64,000 bases of DNA from Trichosporon coremiiforme (lineage: Eukaryota > Basidiomycota > Tremellomycetes > Trichosporonales > Trichosporonaceae), in NCBI GenBank assembly GCA_039545355.1, contig BCJJ01000013.1, positions 1,039,980 through 1,103,979 of the forward strand, written 5' to 3'. Below, one piece after another: positions 31,493 through 44,554 of the stretch (its first letter is position 1; every line of letters begins with the position of its first letter). Under the pieces are notes generated by a model. It did not search any database. It was not told the origin of the DNA and saw nothing but the letters and a program-made list of their open reading frames with translations. The translations under genes and the position numbers were made by a program.

Positions 31493-34400
31493 GACAAATC
31501 AGTGTCAGTCACCGCCTGCGTCAGTGAGACACTCCGAGTGCGGAGGAAGCAGTCAGTTGAGCGCGAGCTATAGAGGGGCTTGCGGAACAGTCGTCTTTTC
31601 TACGGGCAACGTCCACCTACGCTACAGCTCACCGGGGACCTCGAGACACCCGAGTCACCGACCTCAGGAGCCAGCGCTCATCGTGCGGACCGACTTGCGA
31701 CGCCGAGTGACGCTTCAGCGATATTACGGCTCTCCTGGCCGCTCCGCACATCGCCTTTCCTGACTACCCCGTCCACCGGGGTTGCTCCGTACCTGTCTCC
31801 TTCTGCCGTAGATGGAGATTGCGGTGACATGGTGACATGCTCCGCCAGGGCAAAGGATCACCCCGGAATACGGCCGCAGCGACTCTGGACCACCCCACAA
31901 CCCACTCCTCCGACATGCATAACGTACAGCGGCCTTCGGCCCCAGTAGTGTCCGCGCGAAGCCCATGTGTCCGACCTGGGGGTCCTTTGGGTGTATCATG
32001 TCTCAACTCTTCGGTGAACGGTGCTCATCCAGCCTCGGAATTGCGACGCCAACGCCGATGTACGTCGGGCGTTGGGCGTGCGGATGGCGCGAGGGACGGC
32101 TATCGTGACCGCTGAACCTGCATACTGCGACGTGACAGCCAACACAACTGGCAGGCTCGGACGTGTCTGGACTTCCATGATGATGTCGATGCCCACCGCG
32201 AAACGCCTTGGCTGGCAACATGAAACGCTGATCCGAAAGGGCTGAGCGAGACGCCCCTTCGGTCACACTCCACTCGAGCTCGTGAGACGTCGCGTGACTC
32301 ATTCATCCCTCACCTCGACACGAGACAGCCCCCTTCTCTTTCGTCGCCGCCCCTCTTCTCAAGCCTAGGAGAAGAGTGAATGTCGATCCGGCTGAACTCA
32401 CAGTCCACTGACAGTCCAACGCTGACGAACTGATACGCCTCGCTACCGAACAGATGACCCAGACGCGTGTGCGATATGCCGAACGAAGTGCGTACACCTC
32501 TTCAGCCCTGGGAATGTGCCTGCGCAGAAAATCCCTCAAAACCACCCATCGAACCTCAGCCCTCAAACCATTTCATCGACGTCCTTGCGCCGTGCCTCGT
32601 TCCTCCTCGTTCCTCTTCTTGGTATCCACGGCCCTAGAATGGGGACCCAACACCGACGATGGCGTCGATAAGCCCCCTTCTGCTCGACGTTCTCTCGTTC
32701 CCTCTGTCGTGTGTCACAGCTGCACGCGTGGGGTGCGTGGGGTGGGGAAGGGAGGGAGATCTGGGCAAGCGAGGAATGATGTGTCACGTAGCCACTCATT
32801 CATGCTCTCCTGTCACTTGTCGCGGACATCCGGTCAGGCCGGAGCCCGGCCTGCGGCGTGGCGGTGGCGCCGGCGACGCCAATCGACATTCTCTCTTGCT
32901 CTTCAAGCACTCCAACCGCGACCGGCCCAAATCTCCTCCATACCCGGTCCCCATCGTTGCTCAACCCATGAACAGACCTGTTTCGCAGAATCTCCACTAG
33001 TCTGCCCCAGCGTCTCGGTTCTCCTCGGTGGTGCTCGGTGCACATCTTCCACATCCTGCACATCTTTGCACACCACGCACATCGGTGGTGGTCCGGGGGC
33101 TTTTGGGCTGCGCGCTAGTTGACTCGTGGCACGGTCGTGTGAACGCGAGACATCAGGTCGTGCGATCAAAGCATGGGCCGAGTGGCGCAGAAGGTCTGAG
33201 TCAATGTGATGGCGGCGGCTAGCGGAAATGTTCGGATCGTTCAGCAGGGCTTCAGCGGACTTCAGCGTGCTTCGAAACGGGCCGAGATGCGCCGAGACGC
33301 GCCGCGATTGAGGGATCATGGACATGACATGGCGGTCGAAATGGGCCGCTCGCCGTCCTATCGTCGAACTCTCATTGCATGGTCGTCGAAAGAACACCGA
33401 AAGAACCGAACGGACCGTGGAAATCAACGTGGCTCCGACCGACTGCTGCGACGCGTCGTGAGAGCGGGGAAGCTTGGTTCGCCGTTCACCGTGAGCGATG
33501 TAGTGAGCGAGGCGAGAGCTCCATGCCCGCTCATGTGTGCCTCTCCGAACGCTGCAGAGTTCCAATGCACCGCCCAACGAGCTTGTAGTCATGAGATGTT
33601 GAGTTGATGTTAAGCTCCATGCGCACAAGCATACCGCCTCGAAGCGGCACGTCGCACGCTTGCTGCTGCCACGTCTTGCACAGAGGCGGTGCGGCGTCCG
33701 TCTCCACCGTGCCCGCTGCTCAATGCTTGGCTCTCGGTGACCGCTGCTGGCCCGGAGACTAACCTGACTGGGCTCTCTGCGCGCGGAGAGGTGGTTGAGA
33801 GTAGCACAGGTGCGGTGCACAAAGGCGCACGACAAGCTCAGCCCAAGGCACGGAGCGTTGAGTTTAATACCGGGACGGCGTCCATTCTGCTGAGCTTCAA
33901 GCTCACATTCGCTCGTATTCACCCCAGGCACAGTTAGGTACAGGTACGTCCAGAGCTACGCCAGTGTGCCCAATCTACGCGTGTGCCAGGATGCCAGCAT
34001 GCCTGAGCGCCAGGGGGGCTCATGACGCCCACTAATGGACGTAATGAGCTTACTTCACATCTGCGACGCCTGCCTGCCTGCATGCCTGACACGCCTCGCA
34101 CCTCGCAATGTTCGTTTCAGCGCGACCAAGCGTCACCCACTATATCCGCCCATTACGTCGCCCGTTCTCACAACGCGACAAGGAACAAGAGGGACGAGTG
34201 GGCCAGATCGGATCTTGAACTTTTCGAGTGGGATCGATTAGATGACATAGTGTTGAGGACGAAGTCTTATGCTGATACAATACTCTACAATGAATTTGAA
34301 CTATGAGACAACACAATGACAAGACTGTGGGAAGGGAGTAAAGAAGGTTGAGCGAGGGAGAGATAACTGGCGACCAAGATGGGGTGTGATAGCTGGGATT

Positions 34401-34526
34401 TGCGTACGCGCTCTACGCTCCTCTCCGCTCTGCACCTCCGCAACTGCTCCTTTCGCGCTGAAGATTCCGAAATGATAGTGAAAAAGATGAAGGCAGTGCT
34501 GGTGCTGAGGGTGCTGGTTTGGGCTT
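31493..34526. other. Intergenic, 3 kb
   Basis: No gene is supported. Two long open frames, 32903-33931 minus and 32454-33122 plus, overlap each other and are rich in Arg, Ser, Cys, His and Trp, which fits non-coding GC-rich DNA. Short protein-like pieces (LKSAEALLNDPNISASRRHH on minus; GSPFTVSDVVSEA on plus) are too isolated to call. Confidence 0.35.
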
Positions 34527-36723
34527 TTAGATGGCAGCCGTGGCCGGTGGTGAGGTGATCAACGGTTTCTCCTTAGCGATCGTCCGGCTCTCCTTGACGA
34601 CGACCCAAGCGGCGAGGTTGACCGGTGTCCGCGGGCTCCGCTCCTCGTCCTCCTCGGGCTGCTCGCCATGCGGCCGGACGCTGATCCACTTGCCAGGCGC
34701 AGCCTTGGCAAAGGCCTTGATGGCGCGAGCTCCAGTCTCGTCAATGCCGAGCCGGGCATCACAGTAGGCGAGCGCAGATCGGACCCAAGTCATGGAGGCG
34801 TCGGCAAGCGCTCCAGGCGCGTTGCTGGGAGATTCCATGTCCCAAGAGACGTTGAGAACTGGCCGAGTCGACTTGACGAGGTGCGGGGTCAAGGGGATGT
34901 AGCTCTGGAGGACAGAGACGGGGTTGGAATGAATGTAGTCGGATTGGAGCATCGACGACCACGCGGCCTTGACTGCGCCCGGCGTGTTGGTCGGAGGCTC
35001 AGCTGACATCTCGACGATCTCGAGGACACCACCCGGGCGGAGCACGCGGACAGCCTCGTCCAGGAGCGCAGTCCACTGGTGCTCGGGGACACCGAGGCCG
35101 ACGAATCGCAGGTGGACCATATCGAAGGAGCCAGTGTCGTAGGGCAGACCGTTGAGGCTGGAGTACGTCAGCATACTAGTCCGCAATGAATGAATTGCGC
35201 TACTGTGCCTATGGGGCTTAGGCTAGCCGCAGCGGCCGAAGACGGCACGACCTTAGCGTGGCATGCCGAGCAGCCAGGCTAACCGGCGGAGAGCCGGGGA
35301 GTAATGAGCGCGTGCGCCACTCACAAGTTGTATTGCTGGAAATCGATGCGGTCAGCCACACTCTCCCAAGTGCCGTCGTCGATGCATGCCGTCGCGGCGG
35401 CAAGCGTCTGCAGGTCGATATGGCACGGGACGAGGTCGGCGGCGACAAACTGAGCCTTTGGCCATGCAAGCGCTTGCGAAATGGGCCAGAGACCGCTGCC
35501 GGTTCCAAGCTGTGAATGTTAGCCGAAGACATTCCAAGGGTGGTGCTCGTGCGCGACATGGCGCAGGAATGTTCATGTGGGCGGGTGTGGGTCGCGCATG
35601 GGGCACCATTGCCGCACAGACTGATACTCACATCAAGCACATTGGCGGGGGCGTCGCTGTTCTCATCAAGATCGATGAAAGTGTGGCGTCCGCCGGCAAT
35701 GTCGTACATGGTCTCGTGCAGTCGGGCCTCCAGGTCGAGCACAGGGCTTTCCCATCCGACCTTGTACACCGAGCGCACCTCTCCATTGTCGTCGAAGAAC
35801 ACGCGTTTAGCCCCAACGGCTCCGGTTGGGCGGGCAAGGTCGTGCCATCCGGGAACTGTTGGAGTCTGAGGCATGCTGGCTCCGCTCGGGGTCGAGCTCG
35901 CGCTGCTGCCAGAGACTACGCGGCTAATACCAAGTCCAAGTCCGGGGCTCCTGGGGCTCTTCGGCTGCGGAAGCTCAGAAGCAGCCGGTGGCGGTCCAGA
36001 AGGCGCAGCGAAAGGGGCAATGTCGTCCAGAGTGCCCGTGCTCCCCCGCAGGTTGTGGAAGGGATCCGTCGGGGAAGCGACAGAAACTGGTGGAGCACGT
36101 TTCTGCGTAGGGCTCGTTGGCGAAACTGGCAGCGACGATCTCGGGCCCCAGGTTCCGGCTGTCTGGGCTAATGAGGGGGATGTCGGATAGATCCATTCTC
36201 CGAAGTCGGACGCTTCGATGGGGGATGTGCACATCGGGCCAGAAGCACTCGCAAGGCTCATGCTGTCGCTCCCCTGCGAGACAGAGACGGACACGGCCTC
36301 TGAGGCTTTTCGTCGCATGCTGGTGGTGAAGTCGCGAATCGTTTGTCGGCGCGCAGCCTTGGTGTCGAGACGGAAGGACTTCCGGGAGCCCCGGTCGTCG
36401 CTGCTGGTGCTGCCAGAGACTCTTCGCATTCTTTCTTCTCGAGAATCAGCGAGGATTTTCTCAAAGCTGGCAGTCGTCGGGGAGGCGGTAATCTGCGGTG
36501 ACCGTGGTGTTGTGGAAGAGACAGAGACGACTGATCGGTGGTGCGGCATTCCGTCCGGGCCCATCACCACCGTCGCATTTATACTGCCCTTCTTCGTGAC
36601 GTTGGTCTTGACCGCCTTAGGGATCGAGTTGAACTTGAAGGTTTGGTGCATGTTGTGCGAGTTGGTCGAGCCGCCCTTTGCGTTGATTGGCGCCATTTTG
36701 GAAGGGGCAAGAGTGAACTGCAT
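34527..36723 (-). CDS. SAM-dependent methyltransferase with disordered N-terminal half
   Basis: Three exons on the minus strand (36723-35632, 35509-35325, 35175-34527) join in frame to 641 residues. Residues 1-310 are Ser/Thr/Pro-rich and disordered, with basic RxxS-type kinase sites (MRRVSGS, SMRRKAS). A class I methyltransferase fold follows. Motif I spans the first intron as VLD-LGTGSGLWPISQALAWP, motif II has AQFVAADLVPCHI, and FDMVHLRFVG plus VRVLRPGGVLEIVEM are motifs IV and V. The methyl acceptor is unknown; proteins of this shape (LaeA/UMTA-like Methyltransf_25 members) are common in fungi. ATG 36723 is the outermost in-frame ATG; the next one, 36696, has a stronger context (aaaATGG) and may be the real start. 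The long leader up to about 37300 may hold an intron. Downstream of the fold the last 70 residues are Lys/Pro-rich. Confidence 0.88.
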
Positions 36724-37589
36724 GTGCTGTCTCGGTGAGGGGTAGGGGAGGCGAGGTCGAGACTGGCTGAGGGCGGCGCGGGGACGTCGGGGCTCGATCG
36801 AATAATCAGTGTTGGTCGACGGTGACAAGCGGGCGGCGACAGGCGGAGAGTATTAGGGACCTACGACCAACAAGGTTGATGAGTCGGGCCAATACTCAGG
36901 GGGTGGTGGGTACACGACGCTGTCACGTTGAGGAGATCGAGAAGGGGGTTATTGAGGAGATGAGTGATGAGGTCGATGGGTAGGGGCGACTAGCAAGAAG
37001 GGAGTGTGGTGAGTCTATATTTGAAAGCGCTCAATGTGAAAGTCGATGGAGGGCGACCTGGCTTCTAGAGGGTCGGTCCGAGTTTAAAGATGGTAGCGTC
37101 GAGTGACAGAAGTCGAAGTTAGGCGGCGGCGAGGTTGTAATGACGACGACTGGAGGGCTGGTAAGCGGAGGCCAAGGCGATGATGGGGTTCTGGCGGCTT
37201 GGAGCTATCGATCGGCTGCGTACCTGTCTGTCATGGAAGGGAGTGAAGCATGAGGAGAGACTGGAGATGAGATGGAGGATCAAAGAGATGAAAATAAGAG
37301 TCGATGGCCTGTGCACTGCGATGCGACACCCACTTGGAGACTATATCCTTCTCTGCTTTTCACGGCAGAGCGAGAGGAGAGCGAGGTGTCGCGCGCGAGC
37401 AACGCTCGACGACCACCCACCCACCCGGTTCGGAGGCCACGGGCTGTTGCAGGTACTCTAGGTTCTACCCTCAGGTCTCGATGACGCCGGCCTGGTCCTG
37501 TGTCCTGGGGTTCGTCTTTGCGGCATCTGGGCTATCTAGGAGCTAAGGAGGCAACATGGCTATGGCCGGTAGCGCGGTAGCGTAGCGCC

Positions 37590-37720
37590 GGCAATGCAGG
37601 CGCAGCACATGCAGCACGGGCAGGCTAGGCAGACTAGGCAGGCTAGGCTCGAAAGGCTCAAAAGGCTCGGGTATCATCCTGCCAGGGCCAGCAAGGGCCA
37701 GCAAGGAGCCAGGAGCCAGG
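37590..37720. repeat. Low-complexity short direct repeats
   Basis: Successive blocks of ggcagactaggca, ggctcgaaaggctca, gccagcaaggg and gagccaggagcca make a purine-rich tract with nested 7-12 bp direct repeats. No coding frame is maintained. Confidence 0.5.
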
Positions 37721-39992
37721 AGCAAGGGATGCCAAGGGTCGGCAGAGGAGCTAAGGGTCCAAGGCCGTGGCTTGGTTCGGCGGGTCTCTTGGTCAACAGA
37801 TGTCCTGGGTGTCTCGCTGTCTCGATGCCCGTCCCTGGGCCCTGGTCACCATGACTGCCATGCGATGCGCTGCGCTGCGTGGCTCTGGTCACCCCGGTGA
37901 GGGCTCGAGGTCCCGAATGGGCTGGGAAAGCTGGGGTAACCCTACACGGCCAGGAGCATCAGGACGCGCTCAGGACCTGGGACCTTTGTCTTGTAATATT
38001 GGGGTCGCAGGCAGTGCCTTGTTCGCGCTTATGTTCTTCGCGCAGAGCCGCCCAGCCCCGCCCAGCCCAGTGCCGCCCGGACATCGCTATGTCGCGCACA
38101 GGGTTGTCCGCCCAAACGATCAAGGAAGAGCAGAGGAAGCATTGCGCGCCCCGGAGCTTAGGGCCCGGTGACATGTTGCAGCCCACAGGTAGCCGCACAC
38201 TACACGCAATGGAGAATCGAACCGCCCAATACAGGGGGCGGGCCGGGCACGCCGGGCGGGAGGGCGTGCGCGCAATGCAATCAATCGCGCATCCTGCATC
38301 CTGGTCCTTGATCACTCCGATCCATATGACCGGTATGAGGTAGTCGTCGGCAAGTAAGCATAGTTGGCCGCCGCCTGATTGCTGCGCTCTGCGCCCTGCA
38401 GCCCCCGACCTGACTGTCCGCACCCAACGACGTCAGTCCGCCTGTCACTCACCAGTTTTGACCCACACTTCCGCCGCCGCGTCTGCGCACATTAGAGGCG
38501 TACGGGGAGGAGCCGCCAGCGATTCATGTCCCCGTTCCAGTCTGCAGCTGCACGCATGCCGGCATATCCGTCCAAACCTTGCTCCTTCACCTGGATGTTT
38601 GCGTCTCGTTAGTGCTCTTGGCCTGATGCTGTCTCGGCTAGCAGGCTCTGCATCGGGATTGTGACCGCTCGTTTTTGGCCGACTTTGGGTTGGGCAGTTT
38701 CGCAATCGCGCAATGCGTGAATCAGCGTTGGTATCTGGTAACGTTATCGCCTGGTATGCAATAATAGACGCGCGGACAGAGCGGATGCGCAGACAGACAA
38801 TGGTCGCCCGGCGTCCCACAGCCCAGCGTCTCCCAGACATCCGGGCTTTGCGAGAGATGCGGATCGTGCATCCGCGCTCGTTGCAAACCTATCCTACTCC
38901 CAGCCCTGTTCCTGCCGCCCAGCATTCTTCGAAGATCACTCTCGCCCCTCGGTCCTGGTCGCCGTCCTGACAATCGTGATGATCCCGTCGTATCGCGGCA
39001 TAGTGGCCGTAGTGGGACAGACACGAGGGAGTGGTGGGACCAGGACTCGTGGTGTTGCAATCTTACTTTCTCCGATTTCTCCTTGGTTTCTCCATCAATG
39101 TCGCCCCGAACCGATATACCAGGTCGCGCTCCCGTGTTCTACATTCACTGTATCGAGATGCGACGCCGCGCCACTGGAATGCTTGAAGGCGACACTATCA
39201 GTTGGTCGCATGTGGTCATGCTCCTGGTGTCCGCTCCGTTTCAATTGAGTGACGCGGTCCAGCAGGGCACATCTGACGAGCTCGCAAGGAGCGCACGGAG
39301 CAGACGGACACCGATGTACTTCCAGACCAGTCAGAGCCGCCGGCCCGGCACAGGCCCGATGCATCCCCGTTCCAGAACCCCGGTCGTCCGAGCTCGTTGT
39401 CTCACCCCTCCATTTCATCAATTACCTGTACCATGTTACGCTGCAGCGTCTACCAATTCCTATCAGCTCCCTCCTGTTCCTACCTGTTCCAGACACGGAG
39501 CGGAGAAGGAAGCGGATTTGCTGAGTAGCTGATTCCCGCAGAGCTGTGTACGTACATCGATCGCAACGAAAGAGGGGCAAAGCGATCGCAATTCAAACCT
39601 AATCGCCGTTGGTAACGTAACCCGTCATCACCACTGTTCTGTCCACCCTCCGTCCCTCACCGGGGTTGTAACTCCCCCCTGGCTACGGCCCTGTGTGCGC
39701 TCCTGCGTCCGTCCTGGCCATAAGGCTTGGTCAGTGTCCGAATTCCTGAGATAAGCCAGCATAACACGCGCGCATTATCCTCTGCCAGAACCGCCATTAG
39801 TCTGCTTCCTAAACGTAACAAGCTACGCGCCACGTTGAGCTACGCGCGAGTGTTTGGGGGTAATGTGTTCCGCCCCTACTCGGATCCTCGCCTCCTTGAC
39901 AATCGCGACAGCAAGTCCTGAACACCTGAAGGATGCCGGAGCTCAGTTTTCGATTAGCCCATGCCGCTGCAACCCAGTATTTCGGTGACGGA

Positions 39993-40011
39993 GGGGGGGG
40001 GGGGGGGGGGG
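39993..40011 (+). repeat. Homopolymer run of 19 G
   Basis: Nineteen consecutive G stand inside otherwise non-repetitive intergenic DNA. The run can form a G-quadruplex, and it is a known weak point for polymerases and sequencing, so its exact length is doubtful. Confidence 0.8.
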
Positions 40012-42811
40012 TGTTGATGAGGAGGGACGTGCGTCGCTTTCGGCGCGGCCGAATGACGATACGCAATGCGCGGCCTGTCCGTTGCGACTGGGCGCGAATG
40101 CAGACGCTACCGCACTGCTATTCTCAGCGTGCTCAGGCTCTGGGGTCGCTTTTCCCGCCGACGACCCGCGTTGCGCAGCGTTCGCCCTCCGCGCCGGCCG
40201 AGAGGAAGGAATGGATTGGCCGACGGGACGTGAAGCGTGCCACATGTAGCATAACGGTGACCTCGTTGACAGTGACTCTAGATGGGGTTAATGGAGGGAA
40301 GCGCCACATTATATTAGAGCGATTGTTTTGCGCCCTGCCGCGCATGCCGAAGAGTTGTCGGGGCCTCGGTACGGCAAAGATCAAGGACATCGATGATGAG
40401 TGAATGGCATCTTCGCAGTCACCCTCGCACCCGTCGCTCGGCACGGCCCGGAGCTCCCGGCGAGCACTCGGCAGCGGTGCGGTATGGCGATATCCGCGTA
40501 CAATCCTCTGTGTGCTTTGTGTGTCCGCGGCGACCGGTGTCTGCATACTGCTGAAGTGTCAAGAGGTGCGGATTGCGGACCTACAGTTCAGCGGTGCCTG
40601 AGAGGTTATGCAGCGGAATGCAGTGAGCGTGTGCATGAATGCTGCAGCCTGAGTGGTGCATGCTCAGTTCTGCACTCTTGCATTCTGTAAAAGCAGGGAC
40701 CGACCTCCCCGTCCTGCAGCGCACGGTGCTCTCCAGGATGTTGCCAGGACGCTGCCAGGAATTGCAGGATTGCAGGATCGAAAGGACGGCGCCACACTGA
40801 ATTGATTTTCTTCTTTCCATCCTTCGATCCTTCCCGGCAACCCGGGCTAGCTGCAGGCACGCGCTGTTGAATACAGACAGGTAAGACACTTGGTCTCGGT
40901 CCTAGCACCTGTCCGCTTGTCCCTGCGAAGGCTGTATGCAGAGTTTTTGAACATTTTGAACGCCGTTGGGTGTCGCTGGTGCGACTGGGCCGGCTGGGCG
41001 TACATGGGCGTACTGGGCGTCCTTGGCTCATCACTCATGGTGGCCGCGGAGAAGCCTGGAACTGCCTACGCCTTCGCGGTCTCGCCCCGGCTTGTCCGGC
41101 CTGGTGCACGCTGGCGCAACGCCATCGCGTGCCAAAGGTCACGAGGCACGCAGCGAACCGACTCTGGCAACGACCAGCGCACATCGCAGCGCTAGATTAG
41201 TTGCTTCTCGGCTTCTCAATCAGCCCAGCGGGGAGCTAGCCACAGGTAGCTCAGATGCGAGCATTACTTTTGGGGATATCGGGGCTTCTGTCATCTTTGG
41301 GTTGGCTTTCTAGCGCGATTTAGCGCGCGCTAGTGCGCGTAGTGCCGTATTCACGCGCCGTGATCAAGCCTAACCATTCCCCAGGACCCTGTGATAATGG
41401 CGATATGGCATGGCCGATTTGCTGCGGCGAAGAACTACAAGGGCAGGAGCTTCTAGCTGCATTAGTGGACTGGCTATTCAGCAGGGAGCCTGGCGAGCCC
41501 TTTCGTGCCCGATTCGTGCACTCACGATAAGAGCCAGCCTCAGTCAAGATCGGGCACTAACCTGCCGGCAGACATCGTGCGGCACGGCTGTTCATGCATG
41601 AAGTCGGCGGCGGTAACAGCGCCGACACACCCACAGTGCAGCGGCGCTGCAGCTGGCTCGCCAAGAGGGGCCAAGAGGCGGCCTAATACCCATGCGAGCA
41701 ATGTTGCTAGTGACAGGTTCGACGCGTCCACGCGTTGCCCCTTCAAGTGTTGCGGAGCATCTCGTCCCCACGTCCCCACAGAATCAGCTGAGGCGCTCGA
41801 GCACACCCTGTTGTCCGCCTGCTCGCTCCTGTCCGCCTGTTCGCTCCTTGTCCGGACATGCACGCGGCGTGGGTGGGGTCTCAGCTCCCCCACGATCCCC
41901 CACCGGGGTTGCACCTGCAGGAGCACCGTTTGCGACACAGAACGTGAAATTGTGAAACGGTAGAAGGCGCCTTCACGATGCCCTGCAGAGCGCCACCATC
42001 AGTATTCTGCCAGATCCACTCCCTCACCCACCCTCAGAAGGCGCACTGAGATCTGGGGGCGTCACTCTCCGGCGGCATCGGGCAGCAATGCGAGGCGACA
42101 AGTGCTGGGCAGCATCTAACGGCCCGAATCTCGCAAGTTTTGCACCTCCCCATGACAATAGAATGGGAGACGGTCGGGTACTCACCTCCGTCGCACCGTT
42201 ACATGCCGCCTTCTGAGCTCCGGTTCGCCGACACCTGACGCTGCCGGCTCAGCCTATCGCCGGCGGCGCTATGCGCTCGGCCTCCGGCGCCACCCGACCC
42301 ACAGACCACCAAAGACCTGATCGAATGGACCGTGCGCAAGGGCCATGGCTGGCGGTCGGCGCCGCACACATGCTTCTGTTGGTCGAAGCGGAGAACACGT
42401 TTGGTGGCTGCAAGATCTACGAAGCACGAGGACGACGAGAAGACTGCAGACGTCGAGAACGCCGCAGAAGGCGTGCTGGGCGTGCTTGGCAGCAGTAAAC
42501 GTGTGCTCGTGCTTGAGCATCGGTGATGTTTCGGACGCGGCCGCCAGCGGGAGCCAACGTAGGCGGGACATGTAACTGTTTGGCGGCCGCTTGGTCGTTC
42601 GGAAGGCCTCTCGTTGTATTGCTTCAGCGCTTCGGAACTCGCTAGCTCAGATTCGATGCATCTCATTAACACATTGAGGCGTCCTGTTTTGGATCGTCTC
42701 AGCAACCGAGGCGTGGAACTAGGCTCATCAGAGGGACATGAAGGGGCGCTACGTACTGGTTTCTGCTCCTTAGTCGAAAGGTTCGAGCAGTTCCGCCACA
42801 TTACGACTGAG

Positions 42812-43625
42812 ATAGCGCAGCACTGCCGCAAGCACTGGGGGCAGGGCGCTTGCTACGGGCGATCGGGCGATTAGAGCTTCTGCCATCGCCCGACGGGTTG
42901 CTGCGAGCTACCTCCTTTCGGGGTCGCTCACGAGATCGAACCGCCCAAGCGCCCCGTGCGCCGACTACGTCGGCCCTTCCTTCGAGGTCGTGCCATGGGA
43001 CAGGCAGCAGCTCGTGATCGACCGGCTATGCCGCGCGATCGTTTCGTGCTTCGAGACTGCTCAATTGTCTGAAGTCACCTGACGACCTACTGACAGGGAT
43101 GGACGTTGAGGCCGACCCGATCGATTCCATGCCATGTCCACAACCGCATGCGCGACGGCCTACTTCCGCCGCTTCGATCTTGCAAATGCACGGCTGAGGC
43201 TAGCCACTCCTTGCGGCAGTTGACTCGTGCTCGCTCGCGTATGCAGGGTGATGTCATGGAGATGAGAGCAGCCGCTCCGGGCAACATCCGCGACTGGGTG
43301 TGTGGCAGATCCACGAGTTGTGTGTCGAGATGGTGGATTTGGCTGACGTACAGATGAAGATGAAGCTGAGGTCGTTCTCGCCATGACTCGATGACTGAAC
43401 TGTCTGCCAGCTCTCACTGACTTGTACGCGGTTCGGCAAGCCGGACGGGCGACTTCCTTTGTTCTTCCTGGCCTTCCAGATGCGCTGCACGCGGTGCTCG
43501 ACGCCCATCAGCAACGCCCGGATTCTGAAGTTGTGTGGTATGGTGTCAGCTACTACGGTTTGTCGTCCTCGTCAACGAGTGACCTCTCATCGCCACCGCC
43601 GTTGATGACAGTGATGACAGCATAA
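42812..43625 (+). pseudogene. Hypothetical gene relic, several frames
   Basis: Four convincing protein-like stretches follow each other on the plus strand in different frames: RAIRASAIARRVAASYLLSG and YVGPSFEVVPWDRQQLVIDR followed by LCRAIVSCFETAQLSEV (42850-43080); TAYFRRFDLANARLRLA (about 43150-43210); WQIHELCVEMVDLADVQMKM (about 43303-43362); and TSFVLPGLPDALHAVLDAH then SEVVWYGVSYYGLSS (43422-43625, ending in a stop). I found no set of introns with GT..AG borders that joins them without stops. A decayed gene is the simplest reading; a spliced gene with assembly errors is the alternative. No domain is recognised. Confidence 0.35.
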
Positions 43626-43629
43626 AAGG
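43621..43629 (+). promoter_or_regulatory. TATA-like element of the surface-protein gene
   Basis: CATAAAAGG lies about 95 bases before the start at 43720 and is followed by a CT/AC-rich leader. Confidence 0.45.
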
Positions 43630-43719
43630 CATTGCTCTGCAGAGCTCTCATGACGCCCAGCACCTTTACCTCCATATCTTACACGCCCTCACTCACTCCT
43701 CTTGCCCAGATCCATTCCT

Positions 43720-44554
43720 ATGATGCTCTCCTTCGTCTTCTCTGTCGTCACCACCCTGGCCGCCGTTGCGCATGGCCAGCTCACCATCAACACTCCGGTG
43801 CGTCCCTAGCTTCTTATTGCCAGCTTCAAGTCACCGCCTGAGAAAGCTAACGCCAGGCATCGCTCGTGCAGTGCCAGCCAGTGCAGCTCTCGTGGGCGAA
43901 CGGCAAAGCACCGTACTATCCCTCCGCCATTCCCGCGGGGCAGGCGAGCGCTGCGCCGCTAGCCAAGTTCCCTCCGCAGGAAGGTACGGCGTTCACGTGG
44001 GTGGTGAACCTGCGCTCGGGAACCGACGTGACGATCCGCATCACTGATGCGACCGGCGCGACCGCGTACCCGTCCCCCGTCATGGTCCAGGAGGGGTTCG
44101 ACGACAAGTGTCTCTCCGAGGCTGTCAACGTGACGTAAGTAAGGCAATGTTGCCGCCCGAGTCCCGCCAACTCGGGACGGCCACCCCGAGCCCGCGTAAT
44201 GAAGAAGGCAGGGCTGACGGCAGTTCCGGCTCTGCAGGCGGGCAGACGACGGGCGGGCAGAACGGGCAGAACCAGACCAACGCGCCCCCGAGCTCGAACG
44301 GGGGTAATGGCTCCCAGACCCAGCAGCAGCCTCAGAACGCTCAGCCTGAGCAGAACCAGACCGAGGCGACCCCGATCCCGGCTGAGGGTAATGCGACCCA
44401 GTCTCCTGCCGAGAACCAGCCTCAGACTTCCCCCGCCGCTGCCAACAGCACTGCCTCTGCACTGTCTGCCTCTGCACTGTCTGCCTCTGCACTGTCTGCC
44501 TCTGCCGCTGGCGCTGGTGCCGTCGTCGCCGCCCTCATCGCCGTGGCTATGTGA
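43720..44554 (+). CDS. Small GPI-anchored surface protein
   Basis: Three exons (43720-43797, 43857-44134, 44224-44554) encode 228 residues. A signal peptide (MMLSFVFSVVTTLAAVAHGQ) is followed by a compact domain of about 95 residues that opens LTINTPASLVQCQPVQLSW and contains two cysteines; this resembles the Kre9/Knh1-like beta-sandwich found in many basidiomycete wall proteins. Then comes a Gln/Asn/Thr/Pro-rich stalk with many N-x-T/S glycosylation sites. The tail is Ser/Ala-rich and ends in an apolar stretch (AGAGAVVAALIAVAM), the usual GPI-anchor signal. An 18-bp tandem repeat at about 44455-44510 codes for repeated ALSAS. It should sit at the plasma membrane or cell wall; a precise role is not known. 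Confidence 0.85.

Larger units (their letters stand above)
36724..42811. other. Gene-poor stretch, 6 kb
   Basis: No gene is supported over about 6 kb, although many open frames exist by chance in GC-rich DNA. The first 600 bases are probably leader and promoter of the methyltransferase gene. From about 37590 to 37720 the sequence is a degenerate mix of short direct repeats (caggctagg, aaggctc, gccagcaag, gccaggag). A 19-G run is listed separately. Confidence 0.4.

Noticed and set aside
32903..33931. A 342-codon minus-strand frame in the 31.5-34.5 kb region
   Set aside because: Rich in Arg, Ser, Cys, His and Trp, overlapped by long frames on the other strand, and without domain, promoter or splice support; chance frames of this size occur in GC-rich DNA.
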